64,000 bases of DNA from Pseudomonas sp. StFLB209 (GTDB taxonomy: Bacteria > Pseudomonadota > Gammaproteobacteria > Pseudomonadales > Pseudomonadaceae): NCBI RefSeq assembly GCF_000829415.1, contig NZ_AP014637.1:3241001-3305000 (forward strand). Direction: 5' to 3'. Of the stretch, positions 32,063 to 41,835 are shown piece after piece. A model generated the notes under the pieces. That model ran no database searches. It was given only the letters and a program-made list of their open reading frames with translations, and was not told where the DNA came from. Both the position numbers and the translations under genes were made by a program. The first letter of the stretch is position 1, and the number at the start of each line of letters is the position of its first letter.

Positions 32063-33325
32063 TGTATAGACTGGAGACATGGTGGACACGTGTACGGGGA
32101 CATGGTTGACACTTTCGGCAAGCACATTTGCCGGAATGTTTCGACCATGCCTTGGAACACGAGAGACGCCATGAGCCTGAAAGAAGAGTTCATTACCCTG
32201 GCGCGCCAGCCCAGCGCCAACATCAGAGCGCTATGCCGCCAGTACGGCATCAGCCCGCAAACGGGCTACAAGTGGCTCAGACGTTTTGAGCAAGACGGTG
32301 AGGAGGGCCTGAAGGAGAAGTCCCGCAGACCGGCTGCCAGCCCCACGCAAACGGCCCCCGGGCTTGAGGCGGAAGTCATTGCGCTACGCCAAGCTCACCC
32401 GGCATGGGGTGGTCGCAAGATCAGTCACGTGCTAGATCAGCGCATTTCGCCCAGCACCGTCACCAATGTTCTGCATCGGCATGGGTTGATAACACCTGAG
32501 GCCAGTGCCGCAGCCACCCCCTGGAAACGCTTCGAACATGAAGCGCCCAACGATCTGTGGCAGATGGATTTCAAAGGATATTTCCAAACAGGTCAGGGTG
32601 TTTGTCATCCGTTGACAATGATCGACGATCACTCGCGCTTCAACCTGGTGATTCAAGCTTGCGCGCATCAGCGTGGACCATTGGTTCAAGAGCACATGAC
32701 GGAGGTATTTAGGCGCTATGGAATACCGTTGCAGATCAATGTCGACAATGGCGCACCCTGGGGAGCGCCTCGCAACCCCGGCGAGCTCACGCCCCTTGGC
32801 ATCTGGCTTGTGCGACTGGGCATTCACCTTAGTTTCAGCCGCCCCAGGCACCCGCAAACCAACGGTAAGAACGAGCGTTTTCACCGAAGTTTCAAGGCTG
32901 AAGTCTTAAATGGTTGCACGTTCCGTAACCTGAATGAGGCCCAGCAGGCGTTTGATCAGTGGCGGGAGATCTACAACCATCGGCGCCCGCATGAAGCTCT
33001 GAATTACAAGACGCCCATGCATCGTTATCGCATCAGCCAGAGAGCGTTCCCCAGGCAGCTCGGCGAGTTTGAGTACGGCCCGGAGGATGTTTTGGTGAAG
33101 CCCTATGACAGCCAGTTCCGCTTCAAGAAGCGCTCGTTCCGCATCGCCCATGCCCTGTCGGGTCATACTTTGGCGCTGCGGCCGAGCAAGAAAGGGCCCG
33201 AGCACTTCGATGTGTTCTTCTGCCATCACAAACTAAGAACGATCGATTTCAACCAGCCCGATAGCAAGCGATAATGTGTCAACCATGTCCCCGCACACGT
33301 GTCAGCGATGTCTCCGGTCCGTACA
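32063..33325 (+). mobile_element. IS481-family insertion sequence, complete
   Basis: A 1263-bp element. The two ends form long imperfect terminal inverted repeats of ~50 bp: the left end begins TGTATAGACTGGAGACATGG, and the right end read on the minus strand begins TGTACGGACCGGAGACATCG. Both inner parts carry GGGGACATGGTTGACAC. The 6-bp direct repeat CCAAGC flanks it (32057-32062 and 33326-33331), an intact target duplication indicating recent, simple transposition. One intact transposase gene is inside. Confidence 0.93.
32171..33274 (+). CDS. IS481-type DDE transposase
   Basis: A 367-residue transposase. The N-terminal helix-turn-helix (NIRALCRQYGISPQTGYKWL) is followed by a second HTH-like segment (LDQRISPSTVTNVLHRHGL). 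The DDE integrase core (rve fold) has LWQMDFKGYF (first Asp), NVDNGAPWG (second Asp) and NGKNERFHRSFKAE (Glu). A C-terminal integrase-type segment HRRPHEALNYKTPMHRY ends the core. All catalytic residues are present and no frameshift is seen, so it may be active. ATG 32171 gives the conserved MSLKEEFITLA start. Confidence 0.93.
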   Translation: MSLKEEFITLARQPSANIRALCRQYGISPQTGYKWLRRFEQDGEEGLKEKSRRPAASPTQTAPGLEAEVIALRQAHPAWGGRKISHVLDQRISPSTVTNVLHRHGLITPEASAAATPWKRFEHEAPNDLWQMDFKGYFQTGQGVCHPLTMIDDHSRFNLVIQACAHQRGPLVQEHMTEVFRRYGIPLQINVDNGAPWGAPRNPGELTPLGIWLVRLGIHLSFSRPRHPQTNGKNERFHRSFKAEVLNGCTFRNLNEAQQAFDQWREIYNHRRPHEALNYKTPMHRYRISQRAFPRQLGEFEYGPEDVLVKPYDSQFRFKKRSFRIAHALSGHTLALRPSKKGPEHFDVFFCHHKLRTIDFNQPDSKR

Positions 33326-33437
33326 CCAAGCACAAAATAGGGTCGCCCGTCGGGGCGAAACCCGCAGTTCAGACAACCGCAGCAAAGACCCTTGTACAAA
33401 AAGAATAGTCTTCGGGGCTGAAGCTGCTCCTGCCGCG

Positions 33438-34976
33438 TTAAACCTCAGTCTTCTCAAGCGTCACGGCAGGCTTTTGCCGCAGCTCGCGGCTCCACTGCAA
33501 GATAATCATGATCAGCGTCGGCACCCCCAGAAGTGCCGTGATCAGGAAGAAATTGTGGTAGCCGAACTTCTCTACCATCACCCCTGAATAGCCGCCAATC
33601 AGGCGCGGCAGCAACAGCATGATCGAACTGAGCAACGCATATTGGGTCGCCGAGAAACTCAGGTTGGTCAGGCTCGACAGATACGCCACGAACGCCGAAG
33701 TCGCCAGTCCTGAACTGAAGTTGTCCAGCGAAATGGTCACCACCAGCATCTGCACATTCGGGCCCATGTCCGCGAGCATCAGAAACAGGATATTGGTCGC
33801 CGCCGAGGCCAGGCCACCAATGAACAGAATCGGCATGATGCCGAAACGTACGATCAGCAGCCCGCCCGCACCGGCGCCGATCAGGGTCATGATCAGACCG
33901 AAGATCTTGCTGACACTGGCGATCTGCTCCTTGGTAAAGCCCTGGTCGATATAAAACACATTGGCCATGACCCCCATCACCGTATCGGACATCCGGTAGG
34001 TTGCGATCAGCCCCAACAGCAGCAGCGCTTGCCAGCGATAACGCAGGATGAAGTCGTTGATCGGGGTCAGTACCGGCGCCAGGCCGCGACGGCCCATCGC
34101 CGACAGGCAAGCGCCGCTGAGCAGCGCGTAGAGGATGGCGCGCAGAAAGGCGCGGTCTTCCAGCAGCAGATCCACCCAGCCGACATTGCCGAACAGCACG
34201 CTGGCAAAGTCGGTGTTGTACAGCTGGGTAAACAGCGCCGGAACCGAGACCAGCAGCACGATCAAGACGAAAACCGAGGCCAACTGATGAATGAAACCGT
34301 AGCGCGCCGCCGACAACTGGGTACGCAGAGCCACCGGTGGCTCGCGCATGATGAACGTGGTGATCAGCGCCGGCAGCATCAACAGGCCGAATAACACATA
34401 GACGCCGGTCCAGGCCGAGTGCTTGTAGGCAAAGCCGGTAGAGCCAAAGCCCTCGGCGAAATACAGCGCGCCAGCGGTCGACAGCAGTGCGGCGACCCGA
34501 TAACCGGACATGTAGCTGGCTGCCAGCGCGGCCTGCCGGGTGTCGTCGGCGATTTCCAGGCGATAGGCATCAATGGCGATATCCTGGGTCGCAGAGGCGA
34601 AGGCGACCACCACGGCAATCGCGATCAGCCAGGACAGATGCTGTTGCGGGTCGCAAAAACCCATGCCAATCAGCCCGAGGATCACCAGAATCTGCGAAAG
34701 CACCAGCCAGGAGCGGCGCCTGCCGAGTTTGCCGAGCATTGGCAGGCGCCACTGGTCGAGCAGCGGTGACCAGACCCATTTGAAGGCATAGGCCAGCCCG
34801 ATCAGGCTGGCGTAACCGATGGTTTCCCGAGCAACCCCGGCTTCACGCAGCCATACCGACAGGGTCGAGAACACCAGCATATAAGGCAGACCGGCGGCAA
34901 AGCCGAGCAGTAGCAGCACGAGCGTCGATGGGCTGGCATAAGCGGCGAGCGCGGCGCGCCAGGTTTTACGGGGCAT
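33438..34976 (-). CDS. ampG: Muropeptide permease AmpG (MFS transporter)
   Basis: A 512-residue inner-membrane protein with about 14 hydrophobic segments. It starts MPRKTWRAALAAYASPSTL and has the AmpG motifs LGFAAGLPYMLVFSTLSVWL, YAFKWVWSPLLDQW and GRRRSWLVLSQ. AmpG imports anhydro-muropeptides for cell-wall recycling and thereby controls AmpR/AmpC beta-lactamase induction in pseudomonads. Its 3' end faces mscS. The IS481 copy lies 112 bp beyond its stop codon, in the shared downstream region, so the coding sequence is untouched. Confidence 0.94.
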   Translation of the reverse strand: MPRKTWRAALAAYASPSTLVLLLLGFAAGLPYMLVFSTLSVWLREAGVARETIGYASLIGLAYAFKWVWSPLLDQWRLPMLGKLGRRRSWLVLSQILVILGLIGMGFCDPQQHLSWLIAIAVVVAFASATQDIAIDAYRLEIADDTRQAALAASYMSGYRVAALLSTAGALYFAEGFGSTGFAYKHSAWTGVYVLFGLLMLPALITTFIMREPPVALRTQLSAARYGFIHQLASVFVLIVLLVSVPALFTQLYNTDFASVLFGNVGWVDLLLEDRAFLRAILYALLSGACLSAMGRRGLAPVLTPINDFILRYRWQALLLLGLIATYRMSDTVMGVMANVFYIDQGFTKEQIASVSKIFGLIMTLIGAGAGGLLIVRFGIMPILFIGGLASAATNILFLMLADMGPNVQMLVVTISLDNFSSGLATSAFVAYLSSLTNLSFSATQYALLSSIMLLLPRLIGGYSGVMVEKFGYHNFFLITALLGVPTLIMIILQWSRELRQKPAVTLEKTEV

Positions 34977-35032
34977 GAGCTAGGGACTGCCTCAGGTAAC
35001 TGAAAAACAAAGGGCGCACTCTAACCTCACTG

Positions 35033-35377
35033 CTACATGGGACGCCAGCGATGGCGTTGCATATCGACCCGATTGTTGCGGATGGTAATGCCTTCGGCGC
35101 GTAACCGGGCACGCTGCTCGTCACCTGAGGCGGTGCCGGCTGGCAGGCTCAACCGGCCACCGGCCCCAATCACCCGGTGCCATGGCAGGCTGGAGCCTTG
35201 CGGCAACTGGCTCAGGGTTCGGCCGACCCAGCGTGCTGCCCGGCCCAGCCCGGCCAGTTGCGCCAGTTCCCCGTAACTGGTGACGCAGCCGGCCGGAATC
35301 TGGGCGAGCGTCAGGTACAGGGCGTCGCGGCGCAACTGGGCCGACGACGGTTCGGATTCAGAGGATGCAGGGGGCAT
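35033..35377 (-). CDS. Alkyltransferase-like protein (ATL / YbaZ family)
   Basis: A ~114-residue protein with the MGMT DNA-binding fold: IPAGCVTSYGELAQLAGLGRAARWVG (helix-turn-helix region with the Arg finger), then PWHRVIGAGGRL. In true O6-methylguanine-DNA methyltransferases the active site is PCHR; here it is PWHR, so the acceptor Cys is Trp. This is the signature of ATL proteins, which bind O6-alkylguanine and hand it to nucleotide excision repair. ATG 35377 is used; a GTG two codons upstream is possible. It lies 56 bp upstream of ampG on the same strand. Confidence 0.9.
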   Translation of the reverse strand: MPPASSESEPSSAQLRRDALYLTLAQIPAGCVTSYGELAQLAGLGRAARWVGRTLSQLPQGSSLPWHRVIGAGGRLSLPAGTASGDEQRARLRAEGITIRNNRVDMQRHRWRPM

Positions 35378-35546
35378 GGTCACGGCGCTATCTTGTCCAC
35401 CCGTGCAGGCTGCACAGAGATTCGAGTGTTTGAACTACAGACCGTTCGTGCGGTCATTGCTACTCGCGCCCGCGGTATTCGGTCTACTGGAGCGATCCGA
35501 CGGATAATGCCTGAATTCTCCGCCAAACAGAGCCTAGTCGTTGCTT

Positions 35547-36554
35547 ATGTTGTCCAGAACCCTGTTGTGCCTCGCCATCACTACCGCCTCCACGCCATTG
35601 CTCGCCGATACCGTCTGGTTGAAAAACGGTGACCGGCTGACCGGTACCATCAAGCTCTTCGACGGCGGCAAGCTGCTGCTGCAGACTGACTACGGCGGAG
35701 CGATCCCGCTGGACTGGAGCAAGATCAAGACCCTGGAAAGCAAGGAACCGCTGCTGGTCAAGCAGAACCAGTACACCGGCGAGGTGGCCAAGTCGCTGCA
35801 GGCCGGTGAAGACGGCCAAGTGGTACTGGCCAACGGCGATGCGCCCAAGACTGTCGAGCTGGCCAGCATCCAGCAAATCGTCAAGCCAAAACCGGTCATC
35901 ACCGATCTGGTGTGGAAGGGCAACATTGACGCGGCAATCGATTTCCAGCGTGCGGAAAAGAATACCGATGACTATGCGGTGTCGTTCAAGACCACGGCGC
36001 GTCACGACCGCTGGCGGCACAACGCCAAGGGCGAGTACAACCGCGAGACTCAGGACGATGTGGTCAGCACCGACAACTGGAGCGCTGACTACTCGCTCGA
36101 TTACTTCCTGACCGACAAGTTTTACTGGGACGGCCGGGTCAACTACAAACGCGACAAGATCGAAGACCTGAGCCGCGAGCGTACCGTCGGTACCGGTCCG
36201 GGTTATCAGTTCTGGGATGACGAGCTGGGTGCGTTCAAGGTCGGCGGGCTACTCAACCGCACCGACTACGAGTTCTCTAACGGCCAGAAAGAAAACTTCT
36301 ATGCGCTGGCCGGGACGTGGGATTACAACCGCTACCTGGTTGGCAAGAAATTCGAGTTCTTCACCAACGGCGAACTGGGCAAACCGCTCAGTGGCGTGGC
36401 CGATTACTCGCTGGATGTCGAGGTCGGCCTGCGCTACAAGGTCACTGACTGGGCATCGCTGAACGTCAAGGCCGAGCGCGACATCATCAGCGGATCCAAC
36501 GACGGTGATATCAACAAGACCCGCTACACCGCAGGTTTTGGGGTGACCTGGTAA
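35547..36554 (+). CDS. DUF481 outer-membrane protein (YdiY-like)
   Basis: A 335-residue exported protein. The N-terminus MLSRTLLCLAITTASTPLLA is a signal peptide. A small beta module follows (VWLKNGDRLTGTIKLFDGGK), then ~230 residues of alternating hydrophobic/polar strands with many Trp and Tyr, ending GFGVTW with an aromatic C-terminal residue as in outer-membrane barrels. The DUF481 family is widespread in Gram-negatives and its role is unknown (salt or acid-linked in some). ATG 35547 is preferred; a TTG two codons earlier is open. It is divergent from the ATL gene. Confidence 0.88.
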   Translation: MLSRTLLCLAITTASTPLLADTVWLKNGDRLTGTIKLFDGGKLLLQTDYGGAIPLDWSKIKTLESKEPLLVKQNQYTGEVAKSLQAGEDGQVVLANGDAPKTVELASIQQIVKPKPVITDLVWKGNIDAAIDFQRAEKNTDDYAVSFKTTARHDRWRHNAKGEYNRETQDDVVSTDNWSADYSLDYFLTDKFYWDGRVNYKRDKIEDLSRERTVGTGPGYQFWDDELGAFKVGGLLNRTDYEFSNGQKENFYALAGTWDYNRYLVGKKFEFFTNGELGKPLSGVADYSLDVEVGLRYKVTDWASLNVKAERDIISGSNDGDINKTRYTAGFGVTW

Positions 36555-36578
36555 TACATCATTCGGGCGATGCCGGTG

Positions 36579-37337
36579 TCAGATCCGCATTGCCCCATCC
36601 ACCTCCAGCACCCGTCCGCTGAAATAGTCATTTTCCAGAATGAATGCCACTGAGCGGGCGATCTCTTCGGGCTTGCCCATCCGCTTGAGCGGGATGGCCG
36701 AGGTCATCTTCTCGAGTGCTTCGGGTTTCATGCTGGCAGTCATTTCAGTCTCGATAAAGCCCGGCGCCACCGCGGCTACGCGAATACCGAAACGCGCCAG
36801 TTCCCTGGCCCAGGTCACGGTGGCGGCCACCACGCCGGCTTTGGAGGCGGCATAATTGGTCTGGCCAATGTTGCCGGCACGCGAAATTGAAGAAATATTC
36901 ACGATCGCGCCCTGGCTCTGCTGTTCGACCATTTTTGCCGCCACCTCGCGGGTGCACAGGAATACACCGGTCAGGTTGACGTCGATCACCGATTGCCACT
37001 GGGCCAGGCTCATGGTGCTGATTTGTCCGTCCTTGACCTTGAGTAACATGCCGTCGCGCAAAATCCCGGCGTTGTTCACCAGGCCATGAATCGGGCCGAA
37101 GTCTTCTGCAATCCGCGTAACGGTGTCGATGACCTGCGTCTCGTTGGCGACGTTGCACAGGTAAGCGCGGACCTGCACGCCTTGGGTCGTGAGGCGGGTG
37201 ACTGCCTGATCGAGTTTGGCCTGATCCAGGTCCAGCAGCGCCAGATTCGCGCCGCGCCCGGCCAGGTCGCGGGCCATGGCCAGTCCCAGACCCTGGCATC
37301 CACCGGTAATAATGATTAACTTGCCTTTCAGTTCCAT
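36579..37337 (-). CDS. SDR family oxidoreductase (FabG-like)
   Basis: A 252-residue short-chain dehydrogenase. It has the cofactor motif ITGGCQGLGLAMARDLAGRG (the T-G-x3-G-x-G type), NNAG near residue 90, the catalytic Ser in VNISSISRAG, and Tyr/Lys in NYAASKAGV. It ends with SGRVLEVDGAMRI, the typical FabG-like C-terminus. NADP(H) or NAD(H)-dependent 3-ketoacyl or alcohol oxidoreductase activity is likely; the substrate is unknown. ATG at 37335-37337 starts the conserved MELKGKLIIITGG; a longer in-frame upstream stretch is not conserved-looking. It is convergent with the DUF481 gene, the stops being 24 bp apart. Confidence 0.92.
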   Translation of the reverse strand: MELKGKLIIITGGCQGLGLAMARDLAGRGANLALLDLDQAKLDQAVTRLTTQGVQVRAYLCNVANETQVIDTVTRIAEDFGPIHGLVNNAGILRDGMLLKVKDGQISTMSLAQWQSVIDVNLTGVFLCTREVAAKMVEQQSQGAIVNISSISRAGNIGQTNYAASKAGVVAATVTWARELARFGIRVAAVAPGFIETEMTASMKPEALEKMTSAIPLKRMGKPEEIARSVAFILENDYFSGRVLEVDGAMRI

Positions 37338-37455
37338 AAACGTGCTCACTAGCAAATCATAGTGATGGCATGTCGGCCATGCCGGGGCTCGTGACAGGTA
37401 TAGCAGCCCTTCGGCACTGCTGACTACCGGACCGGTAATAACTGATAGAGGAGTC

Positions 37456-38190
37456 ATGATGAGCGGCAAAGCATCCAGGTCGGCGCGTGAGCTGTTGTTG
37501 CGCGAGTACCGCGGCGTGTTGTCCACGCATTCGAAGTCGATGCCCGGGTTTCCGTTCGGCTCGGTCGTCCCGTATTGCCTGGACGAGCAGGGCAGGCCGC
37601 TGATCCTGATCAGCCGCATCGCTCAGCACACTCACAACCTGCTCCAGGACCCCAAGTGTTCGTTGCTGGTGGGCGAGCGTGAGGCGGCCAACGTTCAGGC
37701 CGTGGGGCGCATTACCATGATGGCTGAAGGACACAAGCTGACCGACCCGGCCGCTATCGAGGCGGCCGCGCAGCGCTACTACCGCTACTTCCCGGAGTCG
37801 CAGAATTACCATAGTGCCCACGATTTCGACTTCTGGCTGCTGACGCCGGTCCGCTATCGCTATATTGGTGGTTTCGGTGCCATCCACTGGCTCGATGAGG
37901 TCGCGCTGGCCAACCCGTTCGCCGGGGCCAGCGAGACCGGTATGGTCGAGCACATGAATCAGGACCATGCGCAGGCCATTGCCCATTATGTGCAACTGGC
38001 CGGCCTGCCGCAGACCGAGCCGGCGCAGATGGTCGGCCTGGACAGTGAGGGCATGCACTTGCGCATCGGTCAGGCGCTGTACTGGTTGCCCTTTGCACAG
38101 GTTTGCAACACACCGACACAGGTTCGCGAAGCCTTGGTTTATCTGGCCCGCGCGGCAGAATGGCCGGTTCCCGAGTCGCCTGTGGCTTGA
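37456..38190 (+). CDS. HugZ-like pyridoxamine-phosphate-oxidase-family protein
   Basis: A 244-residue protein. The split-barrel flavin-binding-type domain (~residues 5-150) has LSTHSKSMPGFPFGSVVPYC and LISRIAQHTHNLLQDPKCSL, followed by a DUF2470 domain (~165-240) with VEHMNQDHAQAIAHYVQLAG. This layout is that of HugZ/HutZ haem-utilisation or haem-degrading proteins and related flavin-binding family members. Haem use is therefore possible but not shown by the sequence. GAGGAG (37448-37453) precedes the ATG at 37456; a second ATG follows immediately. Confidence 0.9.
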   Translation: MMSGKASRSARELLLREYRGVLSTHSKSMPGFPFGSVVPYCLDEQGRPLILISRIAQHTHNLLQDPKCSLLVGEREAANVQAVGRITMMAEGHKLTDPAAIEAAAQRYYRYFPESQNYHSAHDFDFWLLTPVRYRYIGGFGAIHWLDEVALANPFAGASETGMVEHMNQDHAQAIAHYVQLAGLPQTEPAQMVGLDSEGMHLRIGQALYWLPFAQVCNTPTQVREALVYLARAAEWPVPESPVA

Positions 38191-38256
38191 TTTAACGACT
38201 TTCCGACATCACTTAAGGTCTACAGCAAGACGTTCTTGCGTAGAGGAAACTATTCG

Positions 38257-38745
38257 ATGCGTGCTTTTCTGCTGCTGTTTTTATTGTTCCCGGTGCTTGA
38301 GCTGTTCGTTCTGGTAAAAGTCGGCATGTCCATTGGTTTTCTGTGGACATTCCTGCTGGTGCTGGCGACCTCCGCGCTTGGGTTCTTTGTGATGCGTGTC
38401 GCCGGTCTGGCCACCGCCCTGAGTGCGCGTGAGAGCCTGGCTCGCGGTGAATTGCCCGCACAGCAGATGCTGGAGGGGCTGACTGTCGCGGTCGGCGGTG
38501 GTCTGTTGCTGCTGCCGGGGTTCATCAGTGACGTGCTGGGCGTGCTGTGTCTGTTGCCGTTCACCCGTCGCCTGCTGATCGGCAAGCTGCGCAAGCGTGC
38601 CGAAGACCAGGCCATGCGCCAGCGTGCGTTTGCTGACGATCTGCGTCATCACCAGCATCCCGGCGCCGGTCAGCATGGGGCTATTCATCGGCCAACCCGT
38701 GAGCCCGATGTCATCGAAGGTGAGTTCGAGCATCGCGACAAGTAA
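38257..38745 (+). CDS. fxsA: FxsA family membrane protein
   Basis: A 162-residue inner-membrane protein. It begins MRAFLLLFLLFPVLELFVLVKVG, then a second hydrophobic segment (GFLWTFLLVLATSALGFFVM) and a third around GGGLLLLPGFISDVLGVLCLLP, followed by a cytoplasmic basic tail. The P-G-F-(I/L)-(S/T)-D motif is the FxsA signature. In E. coli, FxsA (YeaL-like, 'suppressor of F exclusion of phage T7') is membrane-bound with unknown biochemical function. ATG 38257 follows AGAGGAAA. It sits upstream of groES as in P. aeruginosa, but a hairpin and a heat-shock promoter separate them. Confidence 0.93.
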   Translation: MRAFLLLFLLFPVLELFVLVKVGMSIGFLWTFLLVLATSALGFFVMRVAGLATALSARESLARGELPAQQMLEGLTVAVGGGLLLLPGFISDVLGVLCLLPFTRRLLIGKLRKRAEDQAMRQRAFADDLRHHQHPGAGQHGAIHRPTREPDVIEGEFEHRDK

Positions 38746-38762
38746 TCCCCCGTGTTCGCTCG

Positions 38763-38786
38763 ATACGGCACCTTCGGGTGCCGTAT
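38763..38786 (+). terminator. Hairpin after fxsA
   Basis: A perfect 10-bp stem atacggcacc / ggtgccgtat with a TTCG tetraloop lies 17 bp after the fxsA stop. The following bases (gcgttt) are only weakly U-rich, so it may be a terminator of moderate strength. Confidence 0.7.
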
Positions 38787-38823
38787 GCGTTTGAGGCCGT
38801 TGTAAAATTTTTTTCGGGCTGCA

Positions 38824-38849
38824 CTTGTAATCACCTGCGGCGCCCTTAT
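38824..38849 (+). promoter_or_regulatory. Sigma-32-type (heat-shock) promoter of groESL
   Basis: CTTGTA (38824-38829) and CCCTTAT (38843-38849) separated by 13 bp match the RpoH consensus CTTGAA-N13-CCCCAT, with the characteristic C-rich -10. It lies ~140 bp upstream of groES. No CIRCE palindrome was found, as expected for a gamma-proteobacterium. Confidence 0.75.
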
Positions 38850-38988
38850 CTATGTGTCACCGCAAGGTTTCTGGCTCAGACGCCAGACCGTTTTCTGCGG
38901 TTCGCCTATCGAACCGTAACCGGCAAGGCCGGATTTTTAACTCGCCGGTGCCTTCACCGGACTTACAAACACAATCAGGAGATCGACA

Positions 38989-40978
<1,990 letters not shown>

Positions 40979-41005
40979 GCCAGCCTTACCCCTTTGCGTC
41001 ACCGC

Positions 41006-41030
41006 AGAACCCCGCCTTGTGCGGGGTTCT
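41006..41030 (+). terminator. Rho-independent terminator after groEL
   Basis: A 10-bp stem agaaccccgc / gcggggttct with the loop cttgt is followed by TCATTTC. It closes the groESL operon. Confidence 0.88.
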
Positions 41031-41151
41031 TCATTTCTGCTGGCTGACCCGAAAAGCGTTTCAGCAGATTAATCGATACCCGGTGGCGGCTTGCACCGCG
41101 TTGGGGTATCTGCCTAAGCTGCGCCAGCCTTAATTGCATGCGGAGAGCCCT

Positions 41152-41835
41152 ATGCGAATTCTTCTGGTCGAGGACAACCGCGATATTCTGGCGAACCTGG
41201 CCGACTACCTGAGTATGAAGGGATACACAGTCGATTGTGCCCAGGACGGCCTCTCGGGACTGCATCTGGCGGCGACCGAACACTATGACCTGATCGTGCT
41301 GGACATCATGCTTCCGGGCATTGATGGCTACACGCTGTGCAAGCGCCTGCGTGAAGATGCCCGCCGTGATACTCCGGTGATCATGCTCACCGCTCGCGAT
41401 CAACTGGATGACCGTCTGCAAGGTTTCCGTTCGGGGGCCGACGATTATCTGCTCAAACCTTTTGCCTTGTCTGAACTGGCAGCCCGTATCGAAGCGGTGC
41501 TGCGTCGTGCCCAGGGGGGCGGTCGGCGTACCCTCCAGGTCGCTGACCTGGTCTACGACCTTGATACCCTGGAAGTCACCCGCGACGGGCGGATGCTCAA
41601 GCTCAACCCGGTGGGCCTCAAGCTGCTGGCGGTGTTGATGCAAAAGAGCCCGCACGTGTTACGTCGGGAAATTCTTGAAGAGGCACTGTGGGGCGACGAC
41701 TGCCCGGACAGCGACAGCCTGCGCAGCCATGTTCACCAGTTACGCCAGGTGATCGACAAACCCTTTCCTAAAGCCTTGTTGCAGACTGTGCACGGTGTAG
41801 GCTATCGGTTGGCCGAGGGCCGGGATGGAGTTTAA
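41152..41835 (+). CDS. colR: OmpR-family response regulator ColR
   Basis: A 227-residue regulator. The receiver domain (~1-120) begins MRILLVEDNRDILANLADYL, with the acidic pocket, phospho-Asp in LIVLDIMLPGIDGYT and the Lys in DYLLKPFA. The winged-helix DNA-binding domain (~130-225) ends VHGVGYRLAEGRDGV. The wording SMKGYTVDCAQDGLSGLHLA is what I recall for pseudomonad ColR. ColR with ColS keeps membrane integrity and responds to excess metals, and it activates LPS-modification genes. ATG 41152 is chosen because it starts the receiver domain; an in-frame ATG 18 bases upstream is less likely. It overlaps colS by 11 bp. Confidence 0.93.
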   Translation: MRILLVEDNRDILANLADYLSMKGYTVDCAQDGLSGLHLAATEHYDLIVLDIMLPGIDGYTLCKRLREDARRDTPVIMLTARDQLDDRLQGFRSGADDYLLKPFALSELAARIEAVLRRAQGGGRRTLQVADLVYDLDTLEVTRDGRMLKLNPVGLKLLAVLMQKSPHVLRREILEEALWGDDCPDSDSLRSHVHQLRQVIDKPFPKALLQTVHGVGYRLAEGRDGV

